Shown: in pieces, positions 1 to 12,044 of the stretch
Position numbering within the stretch: position 1 is the stretch's first letter
How the letters are laid out: each line of letters opens with the position of its first letter
NCBI GenBank assembly: GCA_037447655.1
Contig: JBBHKE010002981.1
Span: 1 to 44,410, forward strand
Length of the DNA stretch: 44,410 nt
Direction: 5' to 3'
From: Zygnema cylindricum
Taxonomy: Eukaryota; Streptophyta; Zygnematophyceae; Zygnematales; Zygnemataceae
The notes under the pieces: model-generated
Told to the model about the DNA's origin: nothing
The model's database searches: none
What the model saw: only the letters and a program-made list of their open reading frames with translations
Translations under genes and position numbers: made by a program

Positions 1-298
1 ACCTGGTCGCGCGGTCGTCATGGATATTTGTGCACTTCTCCACGAGGCACGATGCTATTCGTTCAGGCGCTGAGAATTGACCTACTCCGGGTCATTTGTT
101 GCGAACTGAAAGTGTCAGACGATGGCGAATCCGATTATGCATCCGACGGTCCACGTTTACGCCCATAAACGTGGAGAATGAAATTCTTCATTCAGTAGCC
201 TTTTTTTTCTGAGAAATTTATTTTTTGGGTACGGCACTGTACGAAATAGTACGGCTTTCAGTAAACAACGGCATTTTTTCCCTAATGGAACCTCACCC
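1..298. repeat. End of a PIF/Harbinger-like element, cut by the window edge
   Basis: This stretch is an inverted, diverged copy of 14450-14735. Both contain the palindrome CCACGTTTA..TAAACGTGG and the same cytosine-rich segment with ACCTGGTC and CGCGCGGTCGTC-like words. It ends at CCCTAATGGAACCTCACCC followed by TAA. Other members here end the same way (GGGT..TTCCATNAGG with TTA/TAA target sites), so this should be the right terminus of an element whose left part lies outside the window. No coding capacity is visible. Confidence 0.65.
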
Positions 299-301
299 TA
301 A

Positions 302-1880
302 GTCTTAAAGCCATTATGTCCCGTGCGCAAATTACGCACGGTATAAACTTATGAATACTACGTACGGTACGCATCAAAATAAAAAACCATAAAAAGTTAA
401 TAAAATGCGTACCCTACTTTGCACCCGTACATTTTTCGTACAATATCCGTATAGTCCGTACCTTAAAGTTTTTGAGGGGTTTTTTGAGTTTAAGGGTACA
501 TTTCCGTACATTCCGTATTTTGCAGTATAACTGCCTTTCATGTCAAGTAAAGTGTCAGTATTTTCTGAATTTTTTAAGGTTATTTATTTTAGGGTTTGTA
601 GGGTACATTCCCTTACATTCCCCTATGTTTTAGTACAACTGCATTACATCTTTCTTAAATTGACAAACAGTGTTCGTATAAATTTGTACTTTTAAGGTAC
701 AGGGGGGATTTTATGGTTTATAAGGTACATTGCCGTACGGTACTGTCTTAGATTTTCTGTATTTTTAGGTTTTATATGATACACTTTCCGTATAATTCGT
801 TCGTTTCCGTTCAAATTCCGTACTTTCTAAGGATTTTTTTGGATTACGCTTTCCATACCATTTTGTCCAGGTCCGTACAAAAAAAATGCTACAAAATTTA
901 CAAAAATTATGAAATTGACGAATATTACGTAGTTTTCCTTATAAAGTCGAAATCAGTACGAATTGGACAACAGGCGCTTAAACCCCATCAAAATGTACGC
1001 ATTTAAATGGACACATCCATAGTTGTCCTATTCGTACGCATTTGGATTTTTTTCCGAAAACGACCTAGTATTCGCTACTTTCATACCGTTCGTTAGTTTC
1101 CGTTGTACGATGTAAAAAAACGTAAGAAAACTGTCCCATTAACCCTAAAAAATCCATAAAAAAATCGTAAACGTACGGAAATGTACGGAAGTGTACGAAA
1201 TATGTACCCTATAAAACCTAGGAGTACGGAAAATGTAAGGCAGCTGTACTGCAATTTACAGGAATGTACGAAATGCACGGGAAGTACCCTAAACACCCTA
1301 AAATCCCCCCATCAATAACCCTAAAAGTACTGAAATATACAGAAGATGTACGTAGATGCACTAAAAATGTAAGTCCGTGTAACTGACATATACGGAAAAG
1401 TACGAAAATGTACCCTAAAAACTCAAAATAATAACCGTCAAAAGTACGAAAATATAAGGACACTAGAAGTAAATGTACGAATATAAGTTGGTTGTTTAAC
1501 ATAAATATATGAGAATGCACAAGAACGTACCCTAAAATTCCTCAAACACCCCTTAATAATAGTAAAAGTACAGAAGTAAGGGTATCGAACAAGCGCCCAT
1601 ACAAGTGTGGGACCTTCGGCACCTCGCGGCACCTCGCGCCGACATTCGACACCTCTTCGGATCGGGTACGAGAAATAGGGTTTTGGGGTTTGGGTTGTTT
1701 TTTTAATAAAAAAAAAACAAAAACAGAAAAAATAAACCATAAACGAGCGGTCGCGGACGTCTTCGGCACCCCTAGGGGCCAAAAAGTTGCAAGATTAAGA
1801 AATGTACGAACACAGTACGCAAATGTAGAAAAAAGTACGGCTATGTAGTTTGCAACGCATTTTATTACATTTTCATTGTG
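302..1880. repeat. GTACGG/CCGTAC-rich tandem array with an orientation switch
   Basis: Loose units of roughly 110-120 bp recur, each holding AGGGTACATTTCCGTAC, a CAGTA.AACTGC word and a GGGTTTT stretch. From about 480 to 1000 they read in this direction; from about 1020 to 1560 the reverse complement is on the + strand (GTACGGAAATGTACGG, GCAGCTGTACTGCA, GTACCCTAAA). The whole is therefore an imperfect palindrome of opposed arrays. Similar units occur inside the hAT-like element at 18201-19300 (about 18770-18960), and 310-420 is inverted relative to 18960-19060. I infer subterminal or internal sequence of a large non-autonomous DNA transposon. Short ORFs here are by-products of the repeat. Confidence 0.6.
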
Positions 1881-1885
1881 TTGTG

Positions 1886-2140
1886 TATCGGTAAAAAACT
1901 TATCACGATAACACCGATACCGATAGTTATCGGTTATTGAACGGTTAAAGGTACCGATATAGTGGTCCAAGACCAACAAATTCCATATCGGCGATAACTA
2001 TAAAAATATATAGTACGCATACTATAGTACCTAATTAAATAGTGTATTATGCTGTTTACATTATATAGCGTGTCATGCCACGTGTACGATACTATTTCGT
2101 AAATAGTAACTAAAAATTATTACGGATTACGCAACACAGA
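1886..2140 (+). repeat. hAT-like element end, CGATA-rich family
   Basis: Starts with GTGTTGTGTATCGGT and continues through alternating CGATAAC/GTTATCGG words, then GACCAACAAATTCCA and a TATAGTACGCAT stretch. It is colinear with the left end of the element at 18201 up to the GGCATGCCACGT-type word near 2080. No right end or target duplication was found, so this is a partial copy. Confidence 0.6.
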
Positions 2141-2974
2141 AAACGTCGGTCGGTTAACTGAACAAAATAAAATTACGGCGACGTACGGAATTTACAGACA
2201 AACTGGTGAACATGGAACGGAAAAAGGACAGCGGGCATAAAGTACAACGGACGCAAAAAAATATTCTACGCGCCGCCGAAATTTAACGGACTACTTGGAA
2301 TGAAAAAGTACGAGCGGACGGCGAGCGTGAGCGCTGGCATCTCAGAATGGCTCTATTGGCAGCTTATGCCAAAAAAGCTGACAGATTGACACGTGGCAGG
2401 TGTCCAGTGGATCCCAAGGAATAAAGGGACAAAGCCATGGCCTCGGATGTGAAAGGTACATCATTTATATTGGAACCGTACCAAAACCGTACAGACGTCA
2501 TGGCGGCGACTGTACTTTATCGTCTAAAAGTACGGATCCAAAAGTGCGCATCTAAACGTACGTGTCAAAAAAATATAACTAAAAACATAGTTGTTCAAAT
2601 CGCGCTATTTTTTCATTTTTTTAGATTTTTAATTATTATTCGTGAGTTTTGAAAAAATCGCAAAAAAACTCGATGTACTTTCTGTCCGGTAAGCTGAACG
2701 GACAATTTACGGAAACTATACGGTATTTTACGGTAACTGTCCGGTTTTTTACGAAAATACACGTATTTGACGAACTGATATGTTGCACATACCTAGTACT
2801 TTCGGTCTGGTAAACTGAACAGAAATTACACGGATAATGTACGGAGTTTTATCGTTTATGTATGGACAATTTCGATAAGGGATGTTGCAACCTCATACTC
2901 TTTGCGCTACGGATATAAATTTATTAACGATTTTTACAATTTTTTCAAATCGATCTCTCCAATTTTTAAGTGTT
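2141..2974. other. Intergenic, TACGG-rich, no gene recognised
   Basis: Many GTACGG/CCGTAC words continue here but without an obvious repeat period. No splice-ready exon, tRNA or element end was recognised; the longest open frame has no familiar motif and its composition follows the repeats. Confidence 0.5.
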
Positions 2975-2975
2975 A

Positions 2976-3698
2976 GGGTCAAGTTCCATCAGTCGAAAAG
3001 TGGGGTAGTTTACAGAAATTCGCGACTATCCGTACTAGACCGTACCATTTATTTTGTTTTTATACGTGAAACAACACTACAGAGAATCTTGCCAATTCTC
3101 TCCGAAAGTATTGGAGGCAATGCTGACCGCCAGATGTTCATCCACGAGGCGATCGCTACATTTTTCTATGTAGCTGCCAACGTACCTGTAGGAGGTGGGT
3201 TGGCAAATACAGAAAAAAATTAATAGTGACACGCTGGACTAATAAGCTACATGTCACGATGGAAAACCAACAAAAACTGGCGAAATTTACACATGGTATC
3301 TACTTTTCCAAATGCAACTAAAAATCAAAAAAATATCTTGAAACGGTCCTTCGTCGCGCAATTTCTTTCGTCACACTATTTCCGTCAAAGGATTTTCGTC
3401 ATGTTCGAAAACCAGAACCCTAAAATATGAGCTGGCGTAAAAGACTGTCGTTTGCACAAAGTACAAAAGTTCTGTCGTATTATGTCCTGGTAGGCAGATG
3501 CATGGTACGCAAGTGAAGATTTGAAGTGAAATTTGTCGGTGTGAAGATTTTTAAAAGATTTTATATATCCGGCCAAATCCCACGTGGCTCCACTCAATGT
3601 TTAACACGTGGATTACAGACTCTTCGTGATGGAACTAACTAATCCAGCCCGTAGAGTTGGCCGTACGTTTACAGAAAACGACTGATGGAACTTGACCC
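2976..3698. mobile_element. PIF/Harbinger-like non-autonomous element, complete
   Basis: The left end GGGTCAAGTTCCATCAGTCG is matched exactly by its reverse complement at the right end, with TTA on both sides (2973-2975 and 3699-3701). A 3-bp TTA duplication and G-rich termini are hallmarks of PIF/Harbinger and Tourist-type MITEs. The 723-bp body aligns with the outer parts of the element at 14363-17210 (for example GAATCTTGCCAATTCTC against GAATCTCGTCAATACTC). ORFs inside show no transposase motif, so it would need a transposase from elsewhere. Confidence 0.85.
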
Positions 3699-3701
3699 TT
3701 A

Positions 3702-6520
3702 TTTGCTCGTTTGAATCGTGCTTAAAATTCGATTTGAACAACTATGCCTAAAAGAAAACTTCAAAAAGTACAATTGTAAAATTGCATATACAAAAGTACG
3801 TCTAAAAGTATGCATCTAAGAGTACACGTTTATAAAAGTACGCATCTAAAATAATGCCTCTAAGTACGCGTCTACAAACACGCATCAAAGAGAAAGCGTC
3901 TTGAGTATGTTATGAAAAGCGCGGCACTAAGCCGTTTGTCGAACATTCAATTTCCTTCATATCAGGTCTTGGGATATAGTACATTGCCCCAAAAAAATAG
4001 TTTAAAAAACTTAGTGATGACTAACTAAATGATCCACCGCCATTTTTTTTCCTAAGACAAGATACCGAAAGGTACACCGTGTATCATTCTTAGCGTTAAT
4101 GACACTATATTGGTGCCCCTAAATTACACCCCCAACATCAATAACACTACTAGTTTTTAGTTCAACCCTAATTCTTTAGTTGGTTTAGAGTAAACCGCGT
4201 CAATTAAAACTGAATTAAAATTAGTAACACTATTGTAAAACCTATGCTAACAAATTTTTGACTCGAATAATGATTCAGTTTTACCTTTCAATTGTGATGC
4301 CACAATTGAAAATCAAAAGTGTGACGAGACAAGTTACTTCAACTACGTGACAAAACTTTTAACATCAATATCGATGTGCACTGTATTGTTTTATATCAAA
4401 CGGGATTTGTCGATAACCGCCGTGTACATTTTTTAAGGGACTCTATAATCAATATATTGAACCGATAACTAATATCATCAGTTACAACAATATATCGATA
4501 TTGATATTGCCATATCCTCAAGATCCGTACTATAATTATAATCATTTTGGTTCTTAGGCTGTCGAGGTTCAAGCAAATATTCAATACGGTAACGTAATGA
4601 ATAGCCATATAACAAAAATTGAGTGTACCACAAGTTTGAAATTCTGCCTTGATTTATGTTCTAATCAACTTTCATATGAATCAAGATATTTATTTGCAAA
4701 CTAGAAAAAAAATGAATTTTCGGTGTAGCAATAATACGACACACTTGTACCGCGATATTTTGAGCTCCAATTCCAACACTAGGATACAACATTAGGATTT
4801 AGCTTCACATAATTGTTCGTTTTGTCTTTCTAAATATTTTCATTTGATGTAGTATTTCTACAAAAACTTTATCTAGAGAATGGCATTGCCGCAAATTGTT
4901 CCATTTTTCGCTTTACTTTTTGTTTTTCTCGCCACAAAAAAAATAAAAATGGCAAAAGGATCCGTGTCTTGCAACAGTTTTTGCGTTTACCACTACCTCA
5001 CGACCGCTTCAACCTCGTGAAATTTAAAATAGAATCACGAAAAGGTGAAATATCTTAAAACTATCCACCCAAAAAAAATTGTGATGTCAAGTATTTTTGG
5101 CGAATATTATTTATATTGCAAATTTGAATGCCAAATATTCTTATTAGCAATCTACGCAAAGACTAAGCGAAAGAAAAAACAAATTTTGGAACCTTTAGGG
5201 AATTTTTTAACATTTCTTTTGAGATGACAACATCCTTTATTAACTTTCGTTCATTAGAGAATTTTCAAAACTTCGTTTTATTGGAATAATTGATAACAAC
5301 AAGTCAGACACCAGTCTAAAAAACTTGATATTTAGAATGCATCGACTTTAAAGTGACAATGGCTGCAGCTTATAATGGCCATCATGACAAATAAAAAGGA
5401 AAAGCTTAGGGTAATTTTAGGATTTTAGCTTAAATTTGTTTTGGTTTGGTTCGATGTTGTTTTGATTTTGCTTCGTGTCGCTTTAGTCAATCCTTGAAAG
5501 ATCGACACCGGATATGCGATTCTTTGTAATAAATGTAAATATTATTGGCAAGTTTATACGCGTCATAATAAATCCACTAGACACGAAATTGTGGTCTCAC
5601 ACAAACTTAGTTTCGAACTTTACCAAGAAACAAACATTATATCATATTGTCCAAACATTACAGGTTTGACTCCCAATACCACCCCATTCCAGTTTTTCTA
5701 TCCAACACAATCCGAATATCATATCATAGTGTTACACTATCTTATGTCAACTGAAAATTTGATTTTATTTGGTTAACCCTCAGACTTATTATATTATATA
5801 TTATTATATGTTATTTGGATCATTCTCAAACAAATGTTAAGGAAGAAGGTAGAAGAGTCGATAAAGGATGAAAGATAGTATCCAAACAGTATCAGATCAC
5901 GTTGAACTACTGAACAAACCAACTTGTAAATTAATGAGACAAACCAAATCATATGAAAACAATATAAAATTCAATTCTAATGCATTAAACTTGCTCAATT
6001 GGACAGAAAAAAATCACCGAATTTGCAAAATTTAATCAAGCGAGGCATCGCTACCCCGCCCATCGCTACAATCGTACCAAAAACTGACAATATCATGAAC
6101 CAAAAATCTAGGTCCCCGTCATATTCAATTATTGTACGAGTAAAGTATCAAATCAAATCGTTAAAATCGTTGATTTTTCCTAGGAAGCGGAACACTAATG
6201 TGCTTTCTTAAAGCCCCAAGCCCCTTTCTTTATATTGAAGGCAACCAGTTTTACTTTTTCTCTCTCTATCACGTCCTTCTCTTACCTTGTACTTGATTTT
6301 AGGGTTTTTGTTTTGTCCATTATACAATCTATACCTCTAAAGATGCAATGCATAAATAAATGTCTTCTATTTTTCAAACAAATCCTATGAATACAAAAAA
6401 TCTAAGCTTGTGATTCTCATCGAATATGAGATACTTTGCTGTTGTCGAATATTCTTTCGCCGATATACCCAAGTGGACAATATTCTAAACGAATGCGGTG
6501 ACTATGACTAATATGATGGG
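3702..6520. other. Gene-poor AT-rich DNA; one degenerate MITE candidate
   Basis: No exon, transposase motif or RNA gene was recognised. Near 4074 TACACCGTGTATCATTC resembles the CACCGTGAATCG ends seen elsewhere, and ATCGATGTGCACTGTA near 4370-4385 could be its decayed partner, giving a possible element of about 310 bp. Around 4450-4510 there are CGATA/TATCG words like those of the hAT-like family. The rest (4.6-6.5 kb) is simple AT-rich sequence with stops in every frame. Confidence 0.45.
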
Positions 6521-6523
6521 CAG

Positions 6524-6525
<2 letters not shown>

Positions 6526-6569
<44 letters not shown>
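6526..6569. repeat. (TA)n microsatellite
   Basis: About 22 TA units without interruption, flanked by unique sequence. Confidence 0.95.
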
Positions 6570-6571
<2 letters not shown>

Positions 6572-6719
6572 GTATAGTTCTTCGAGTTGCAATGAAACAG
6601 AGTGCACTCAACTTAAATTTAAAGCTTAAAAGCATTCTATTCAACCAAATGGGATCTAAACGAACACCACTGCACATATCATGACATCAAAATGATTGAA
6701 AACATCTAGAATATGAGAG

Positions 6720-7160
6720 AGCTCACAATCGTCACAAACGTCGAAAACAACAATTTAGTCAAAAACATTTGGAATGCGAGAGGTATCGAAATCACACACA
6801 TCATGAATGTCACAAACATAACAATTATTAAGGGTGTCGCAAATATCACGGATGCCATAAATGTCACAAACGTTACAATCATCATGAATGTCCCAGTTGT
6901 CACAAACGTTACAAATGTCACAAATGTCATGCATGTCACAAATGTCATGAATATCACAAATGTCACAAATGAAATGTCATGAATGTCACAAATGTCACAA
7001 ATTTCACAAATGTCATGAATGTCACCAATGTTGAGGATGTCATAAATTTTGCAAATGTTACAAATGTCACAAATGTCATAAATGTCGCAATCTGAAGTGT
7101 CAAGGATATCAGAAATGTCACAAATATCATGAATGTCGCGAATGTCACAAATGTCATCAG
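6720..7160. repeat. AATGTCACA/AATGTCATG minisatellite
   Basis: Imperfect 9-bp units of the form AATGTCAYR are repeated dozens of times, sometimes in 12- to 18-bp higher-order steps. Because the unit is a multiple of three, several frames stay open on both strands and give low-complexity ORFs rich in Thr, Asn and Val (plus) or Phe, Thr and Met (minus). I read these as repeat artefacts. Confidence 0.9.
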
Positions 7161-7429
7161 AAATTTCGGTTGGCCACAAATTCACTTGACGCGGTATTGA
7201 TATTTATCTGGGAGGCAAAATTCAACATTTTAAATTCCTCACATTACACGTCCTGCTGTCGCGATGTATTGTTTCTTATTTCGATCGATAAACATTAATT
7301 CTAAAAAGGAATATATTTGGGCGTTTTGGTCGTTTTTTCGTGTGGTCAATAGATCGTCTGAGGTAAATTTAACAATCCGAAGTTCAAAATTTCAGCCTGA
7401 AATTCCGACAGATTGGCGGAAAAAGAACA

Positions 7430-7948
7430 GCAGAGGAAAGCAGAGAGAGAGAGAGGGACAGACGAAGGGAGCGAGAGGATCCAAAGGAAGGAGAGAGGGT
7501 GAAGAATTTGGGAAGAGACGAGGAGAAGGCGATGGAAAGAGGGAGAGAGAGGGAGAGAGAGGGAGGTGGAGGGAGGTGGAGGGAGGGAGGGAAGGAAGGA
7601 AAGAGAAAGACAACCTTGGATTCGAACTCGAGGTGAAAATGGGGTCGAGAGGCATTTGCAGCCAATGGGAGCACGAGAAATAAGAGCAGCCAGCATGACA
7701 CGTGGCAGGAGCTGGACATACCGCGAATCTGAAAGAGGACACGTGGAATGTTTTAAGAGGAGGGCGGAAACAGCGCATGGCAAATGCAAAGTAAAAAAGA
7801 AAAGAAAGAAAGAAAGAATTAACTTTTTTCGTTTATAATAATCGTTTCCTTCCATTTGTTTAAAATCGGGCAAAGAGAAACGAATCCGAATCTCTCTCCG
7901 AATCTCTCCCCGAATTTATCTCCGAATTTCTCTCTTTCTCTCTCACTT

Positions 7949-7979
<31 letters not shown>

Positions 7980-7995
7980 TTCTCTCGCTCTCAGG
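7430..7995. repeat. GA-rich tract followed by a CT-rich tract
   Basis: From 7440 to 7620 the + strand is (GAGAGG)n-like; from about 7880 to 7995 it is (TCTCTC)n with CCGAATC words. The two purine/pyrimidine tracts face each other across about 260 bp. All long ORFs here are translations of these tracts (Arg/Glu or Ser/Leu/Pro) and are not considered genes. Confidence 0.9.
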
Positions 7996-9955
7996 ACCAT
8001 TCGCTCTACCGAAGCTTCCCCTTCTTTGAAGGATAAATCATACAGTTCGCACTGTATTTTACGAAATATTATTGTACGATTCACCATTGAAGTGTACGAT
8101 TTAAGCGTTGTGCCCATGTGGTCAAAGAAAGGATTTTTTTCCGTCGTCGTTTTTCATAGAAAATGCCAAAATGGGACTTGCAACGAAAAAATATTACGCT
8201 GTACGAAAATGGGCAATAACCAAAAGTATATTTCGCGTCCTTTTTTAACTTCGAGCGTACCTTTCGACCCACTTCCAGGTCATCTTCAAACTTTTATTCA
8301 AAACGAGAATTGATTATAATAGAAAGTAATAGCCGATCGTCGAATAGAAATACGTTATCGCACGCGTAAAACGCCCTTTGAAAATTTTATGTCGTAGGTG
8401 GGAGAAGTACACGAAAAAAATGTGTTTGTCCGCTTGCAAACGATTTTTATTTTTGTTGGGATGTACGGAACTTCACGTCTACCATGTCACGAAGAACATT
8501 CGATGTCACTTTGACCGAGAGCCATTTTTTTGGCGTACGCGATTGCTTATATTGTCCACGTGTGAGCGCCCGCCATCGTCCGCAATCTGTTGGCGTCGAC
8601 GACTTTTAGCAGTTTGTAGGCCTTTAAAGGTGAGGCAAATTTTGGAGACGTCAACAAATGTCACATATTTAAAGTACACCGTGAATCGCTATTACCGTTA
8701 AGAAATAAACAGTGTAAAGTTACAATTACGGTGAAGTTCCATTACGACACTGTAATCGTACGGCCAACGTTAGAGGATGCTCCTGTACACTTTGAACCAT
8801 AGTTTTAAAGTAGGTGAAAGAGGCCCATACAATATGCCTATTGCACGCAAAAAATACAACATACGCTTAAGAAATAATTTTGGAGACGTCTACAAATGTC
8901 ACATATTTAAAGTACACCGTGAATCGCTAATACCGTTAAGAAACAAATAGTGTAAAGCATAGTTCAAAAGTAGGTGAAAGTAGGCCCATACAATTTGCAT
9001 ATTGTATGTAAAACATACAATATGAACTTAAGACCCATATTGTATTGGTCGCAAAATGAAAAAAAATAGTAATAGAGTTGAATTAAACATCGATCGATAG
9101 AGAATTAAAAATCATGTCTAAATTTTAAAAAACATTCGGACAAAAAAAAAATTGTGAGTTTTGAGGTATTTTTTAATTGAACCATCAAATTTGGACGATC
9201 GGACGGTCGCTGATCAAAGTAGCGATCTTAAGAAGATCACATGAAAAGCCCATAACACAACTTACGATAAGACTATCTGTCATATTAGCGTCTGCAATTT
9301 TGAAGGCCACACTAAATAAAGCCTCAAATTGACCAACCAACGTTGCCCGTGCGTGTTTTTTTTTTATTCCATGTTTTCTTTCCGGCGGAATGTCATCCTA
9401 CGCCGTGTCAGTTCGCTAAAAAATTTCGTCCAGCGACGTGCGCTGTACTTGTTGTTTTTACTACAACTTTGGGCAATCATTCCGATTTAGTATCAAGCCG
9501 ATTTCGGCCCCACGAGTAACAAAACTAAACTTAACCTGACTTGCGATAATTAGGGTACACTATTTGGGGTGGGTATGTGTGTCAGCGCCTCTGCATGTGC
9601 ATTATTGTAGATGAATTATTGTAGGTTGTCAAATTAGGCACGTGGCACTTTGTCATTGAACTGCCACTTAGATTCTTTGTTTGCTCTAATGCTTAAGTAG
9701 TTCGTTTTTGCAAACGTAGATTTATCATTCACAGAGGCAAGGAAAAAGAGAAGGCTTTATTCATAGGGACAATTTCTCCAAATTTACAACTTTTGTCTTA
9801 CACCTACTTTTATAATGAAATCCTAAAAGCCTTTCCTACCTGGTCTTCCATATGAATGCCTTTTCCTCTCTTCCCTCTCCTATCTTGTGTAACTATCTAC
9901 ACTTCGTGACAAATATGAGCTTGGAATTCTGTTTCCTCTACTAGATTGGAATTCC
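7996..9955. other. No gene recognised; contains a 245-bp tandem duplication
   Basis: The block starting ATTTTGGAGACGTC at 8637 recurs at 8878 and both continue through AAATGTCACATATTTAAAG and TACACCGTGAATCGCTA, then AAAGTAGGTGAAAG and GGCCCATACAAT. The second copy lacks about 60-90 bp. Each holds one CACCGTGAATCG-type MITE end but no matching partner. A copia LTR could lie in 9560-9955 (see the gag entry), but I could not fix its ends. Confidence 0.55.
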
Positions 9956-9983
9956 GTGGTCTCAAGCTCTCTTGGTTACCGAA

Positions 9984-10715
9984 ATGGCCGACTCCGATTT
10001 ACAAGTTACGGGACCCCATTCCAATCTCGATAAGTTCGAAGGCACGAATTACCAACTCTGGAGATGCCAAGCTAAAGCAGCCCTTGAGGAGAGAGGTTGT
10101 TTGGGAATCGTTACCCGAACAGAGCCGCGTCCTGTTTCTGCAGACGTAAACGACATCAAAGTTGATGAGAAGAAATCAATGGCGGAATGGGATACGAAGG
10201 AGATCAGAGCAAAGAACACTTTGATCAGAGGTCTAGCCGATAACAAGCTTCGCAATGTCACTCGCTGAAAATCTTCCGCGGAAATTCAGGAGTCACTTGC
10301 GACGATTAACAAACTCTCAGGAATTACTGCACGAATCAAGCTGGGAAAATCACTGATGACCACTATCTACCAAGATGGAACATCGATGGAGGCTTACACC
10401 TTTCATCAGGCCAACCTCTTGGCCGAGGCCGACGCCGTCGGATTCTTCCTTCCCATGGACACCAATATCACACTTCTCATGCTGTCACTACCCCTTGAGT
10501 ACAAACCAATACTCGCGTGGTTAGATCGATCGGACCCCACGAATTCTAAAGGAACGAGGTAGTCGAAGCCCTTCAAAAGACGAGTTTAACACCGAGATCA
10601 AGTCCAATCGAGAGCTTAATGATAAGAGCTCCGCGTTCGCATTTGGAAAGGGGAGATCTCTTAAAGGACCACTTGCTTCACATGTTAAACCAACAAATCC
10701 CACACCAAACGATTC
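9984..10715 (+). pseudogene. Ty1/copia-type gag relic
   Basis: The frame opens at ATG 9984 and reads MADSDLQ.. followed by LDKFEGTNYQLWRCQAKAAL, the N-terminal GTNYxxWrxqakaaL pattern of copia gag (UBN2/DUF4219 type). Later it has a WDTKEIRAKNTLIRGL segment, DGTSMEAYTFHQANLLAEAD and LLMLSLPLEY, all in the order expected for this gag. It is broken: TGA at 10266-10268 interrupts a frame that otherwise continues to 10562, and the C-terminal half (VVEALQK, then EFNTEIKSNRELNDKSS) is only readable after at least two frameshifts. No zinc knuckle, protease, integrase or RT follows; the reading runs into a CCCACT/CCCTCT tract. Just upstream, TGGTCTCAAGCTCT at about 9957 resembles a tRNA-Met primer-binding site, so an LTR probably ended near 9955. 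Confidence 0.85.
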
Positions 10716-10812
10716 CCACTACCACTCCCACTCCCACTCCCTCTCCCTCTCCCTCTCTTTCTCTCTCTCCTCTCCCACTCCCGCTCCAACTCAACTCCCA
10801 CTCCTACTCCTC
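10716..10812. repeat. CCCACT/CCCTCT pyrimidine-rich tract
   Basis: Imperfect 6-bp repeats, cytosine-rich, that terminate the readable copia gag sequence. Confidence 0.9.
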
Positions 10813-12040
10813 CCATCCTAATCTCGCTATTTCTTTTACTACTCTTAAAAAGCTCTAAGAAAAGAAAAACAAATTGAACACATAGCCAAAAGTGTTCTAA
10901 ACAAACTAAACTTATATATTCTAAAGAGCCAACAACAGACCATGGTTTTCATTTGGCTTGTAGTGATTATCAATGTTTGAGTTAAAAGAATGGAAAGAAC
11001 TAAAAATAAAATAACCATGCAATAAAAGAACTAAAATGAGACATGTCTACACTAACTTCACCACTTTCCCTAACCCTCAAAACCTACTGAAGCCAGGATG
11101 AAATCTCACTACTCCACGTGGACCTCCCTTCACAGCCAACTGACCAATCTACTCCCAATGACATCCTTCATGGCAGAGTGCTGGAAGGCTAAACGTCTAC
11201 AAATGTCATGTAAGGTTACGTTCACAACGTTTTTTTGTGTGTGTGTTTTTCATTGCGTTTTTTTTCAAAAATTTGGTGCGTCGTCACAGATTGTACACTG
11301 TCGACAACAGTCACGGGCATTGTCGGCGTATACAATCGTCACGCCTTTAAGTAACAACTTCGTTTAGTACACATGGAGACACTTGAAATTCGAGTCCGTC
11401 GGATCCGCGCTAAAAAACAGAGTAATTCCCATAAGTTTTAATTACATGGAGACACACCCTAACTTCCAAAAAAAAATTAGCCCGCTAATCGGTTTTATGC
11501 GGGCTAACCATTAACGGGTTTAACCGGTTATTTTCTTTCGGGTGAAATCTTCAAAAAACACAATCTACGGTTAACGTTTTTCAAAAAGGTATAGTACTAT
11601 TGTACAGTTCAAAATCGACGAAACTCTGCCGCCATGAAATCAGTTTGCTACCCACTTCTATGGTCGGCGATTTGTACCAATCATTTATGGTCTTCGCTCG
11701 TGTGAAGGAGTACATATTCGAATCTCATTGCCCCACTCACCTTCGAAACAGATCCGCAAATAAACTCTTCTGGAAGTGACTCGCACTAAATTTGTAGTTT
11801 CATTTCAGTGTAGTCCTCCTTTTTGAGTTTTTGTTTCTATGCTGCACAATTGTCATCGACTTGGTCGGCAAAAGATTCGATGAGATTCTCTTTCGCAAAG
11901 ATTTTTTTTTTCTATATGGCAGTTGAAGTCGCGCACTTGTTGCGCTTAAGGTTTCCTATTTATATATCACAGTTTGCAGAGCGGGTGCGTTCTTTCGTCC
12001 AGTTAGACTACGCCGCCCCTCCTCACTAGAGTTAAATATT
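10813..12040. other. No gene recognised; one strong hairpin
   Basis: Mixed unique sequence without a recognisable exon. At about 11479-11509, TTAGCCCGC and GCGGGCTAA form a 9-bp perfect stem with a 13-base loop, followed by AACGGGTTTAACCGGTT, another self-complementary stretch. These may be the core of a small palindromic element but I found no target duplication. Confidence 0.45.
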
Positions 12041-12044
12041 TCAA

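Noticed and set aside
6706-7185. Long overlapping ORFs on both strands (Thr/Asn/Val- or Phe/Thr-rich)
   Set aside because: They are translations of the 9-bp AATGTCACA minisatellite, whose period is a multiple of three.
7264-7873. ORFs rich in Arg/Glu/Gly or Ser/Leu/Pro
   Set aside because: Direct products of the GA/CT tracts, with no conserved domain and open in several frames at once.
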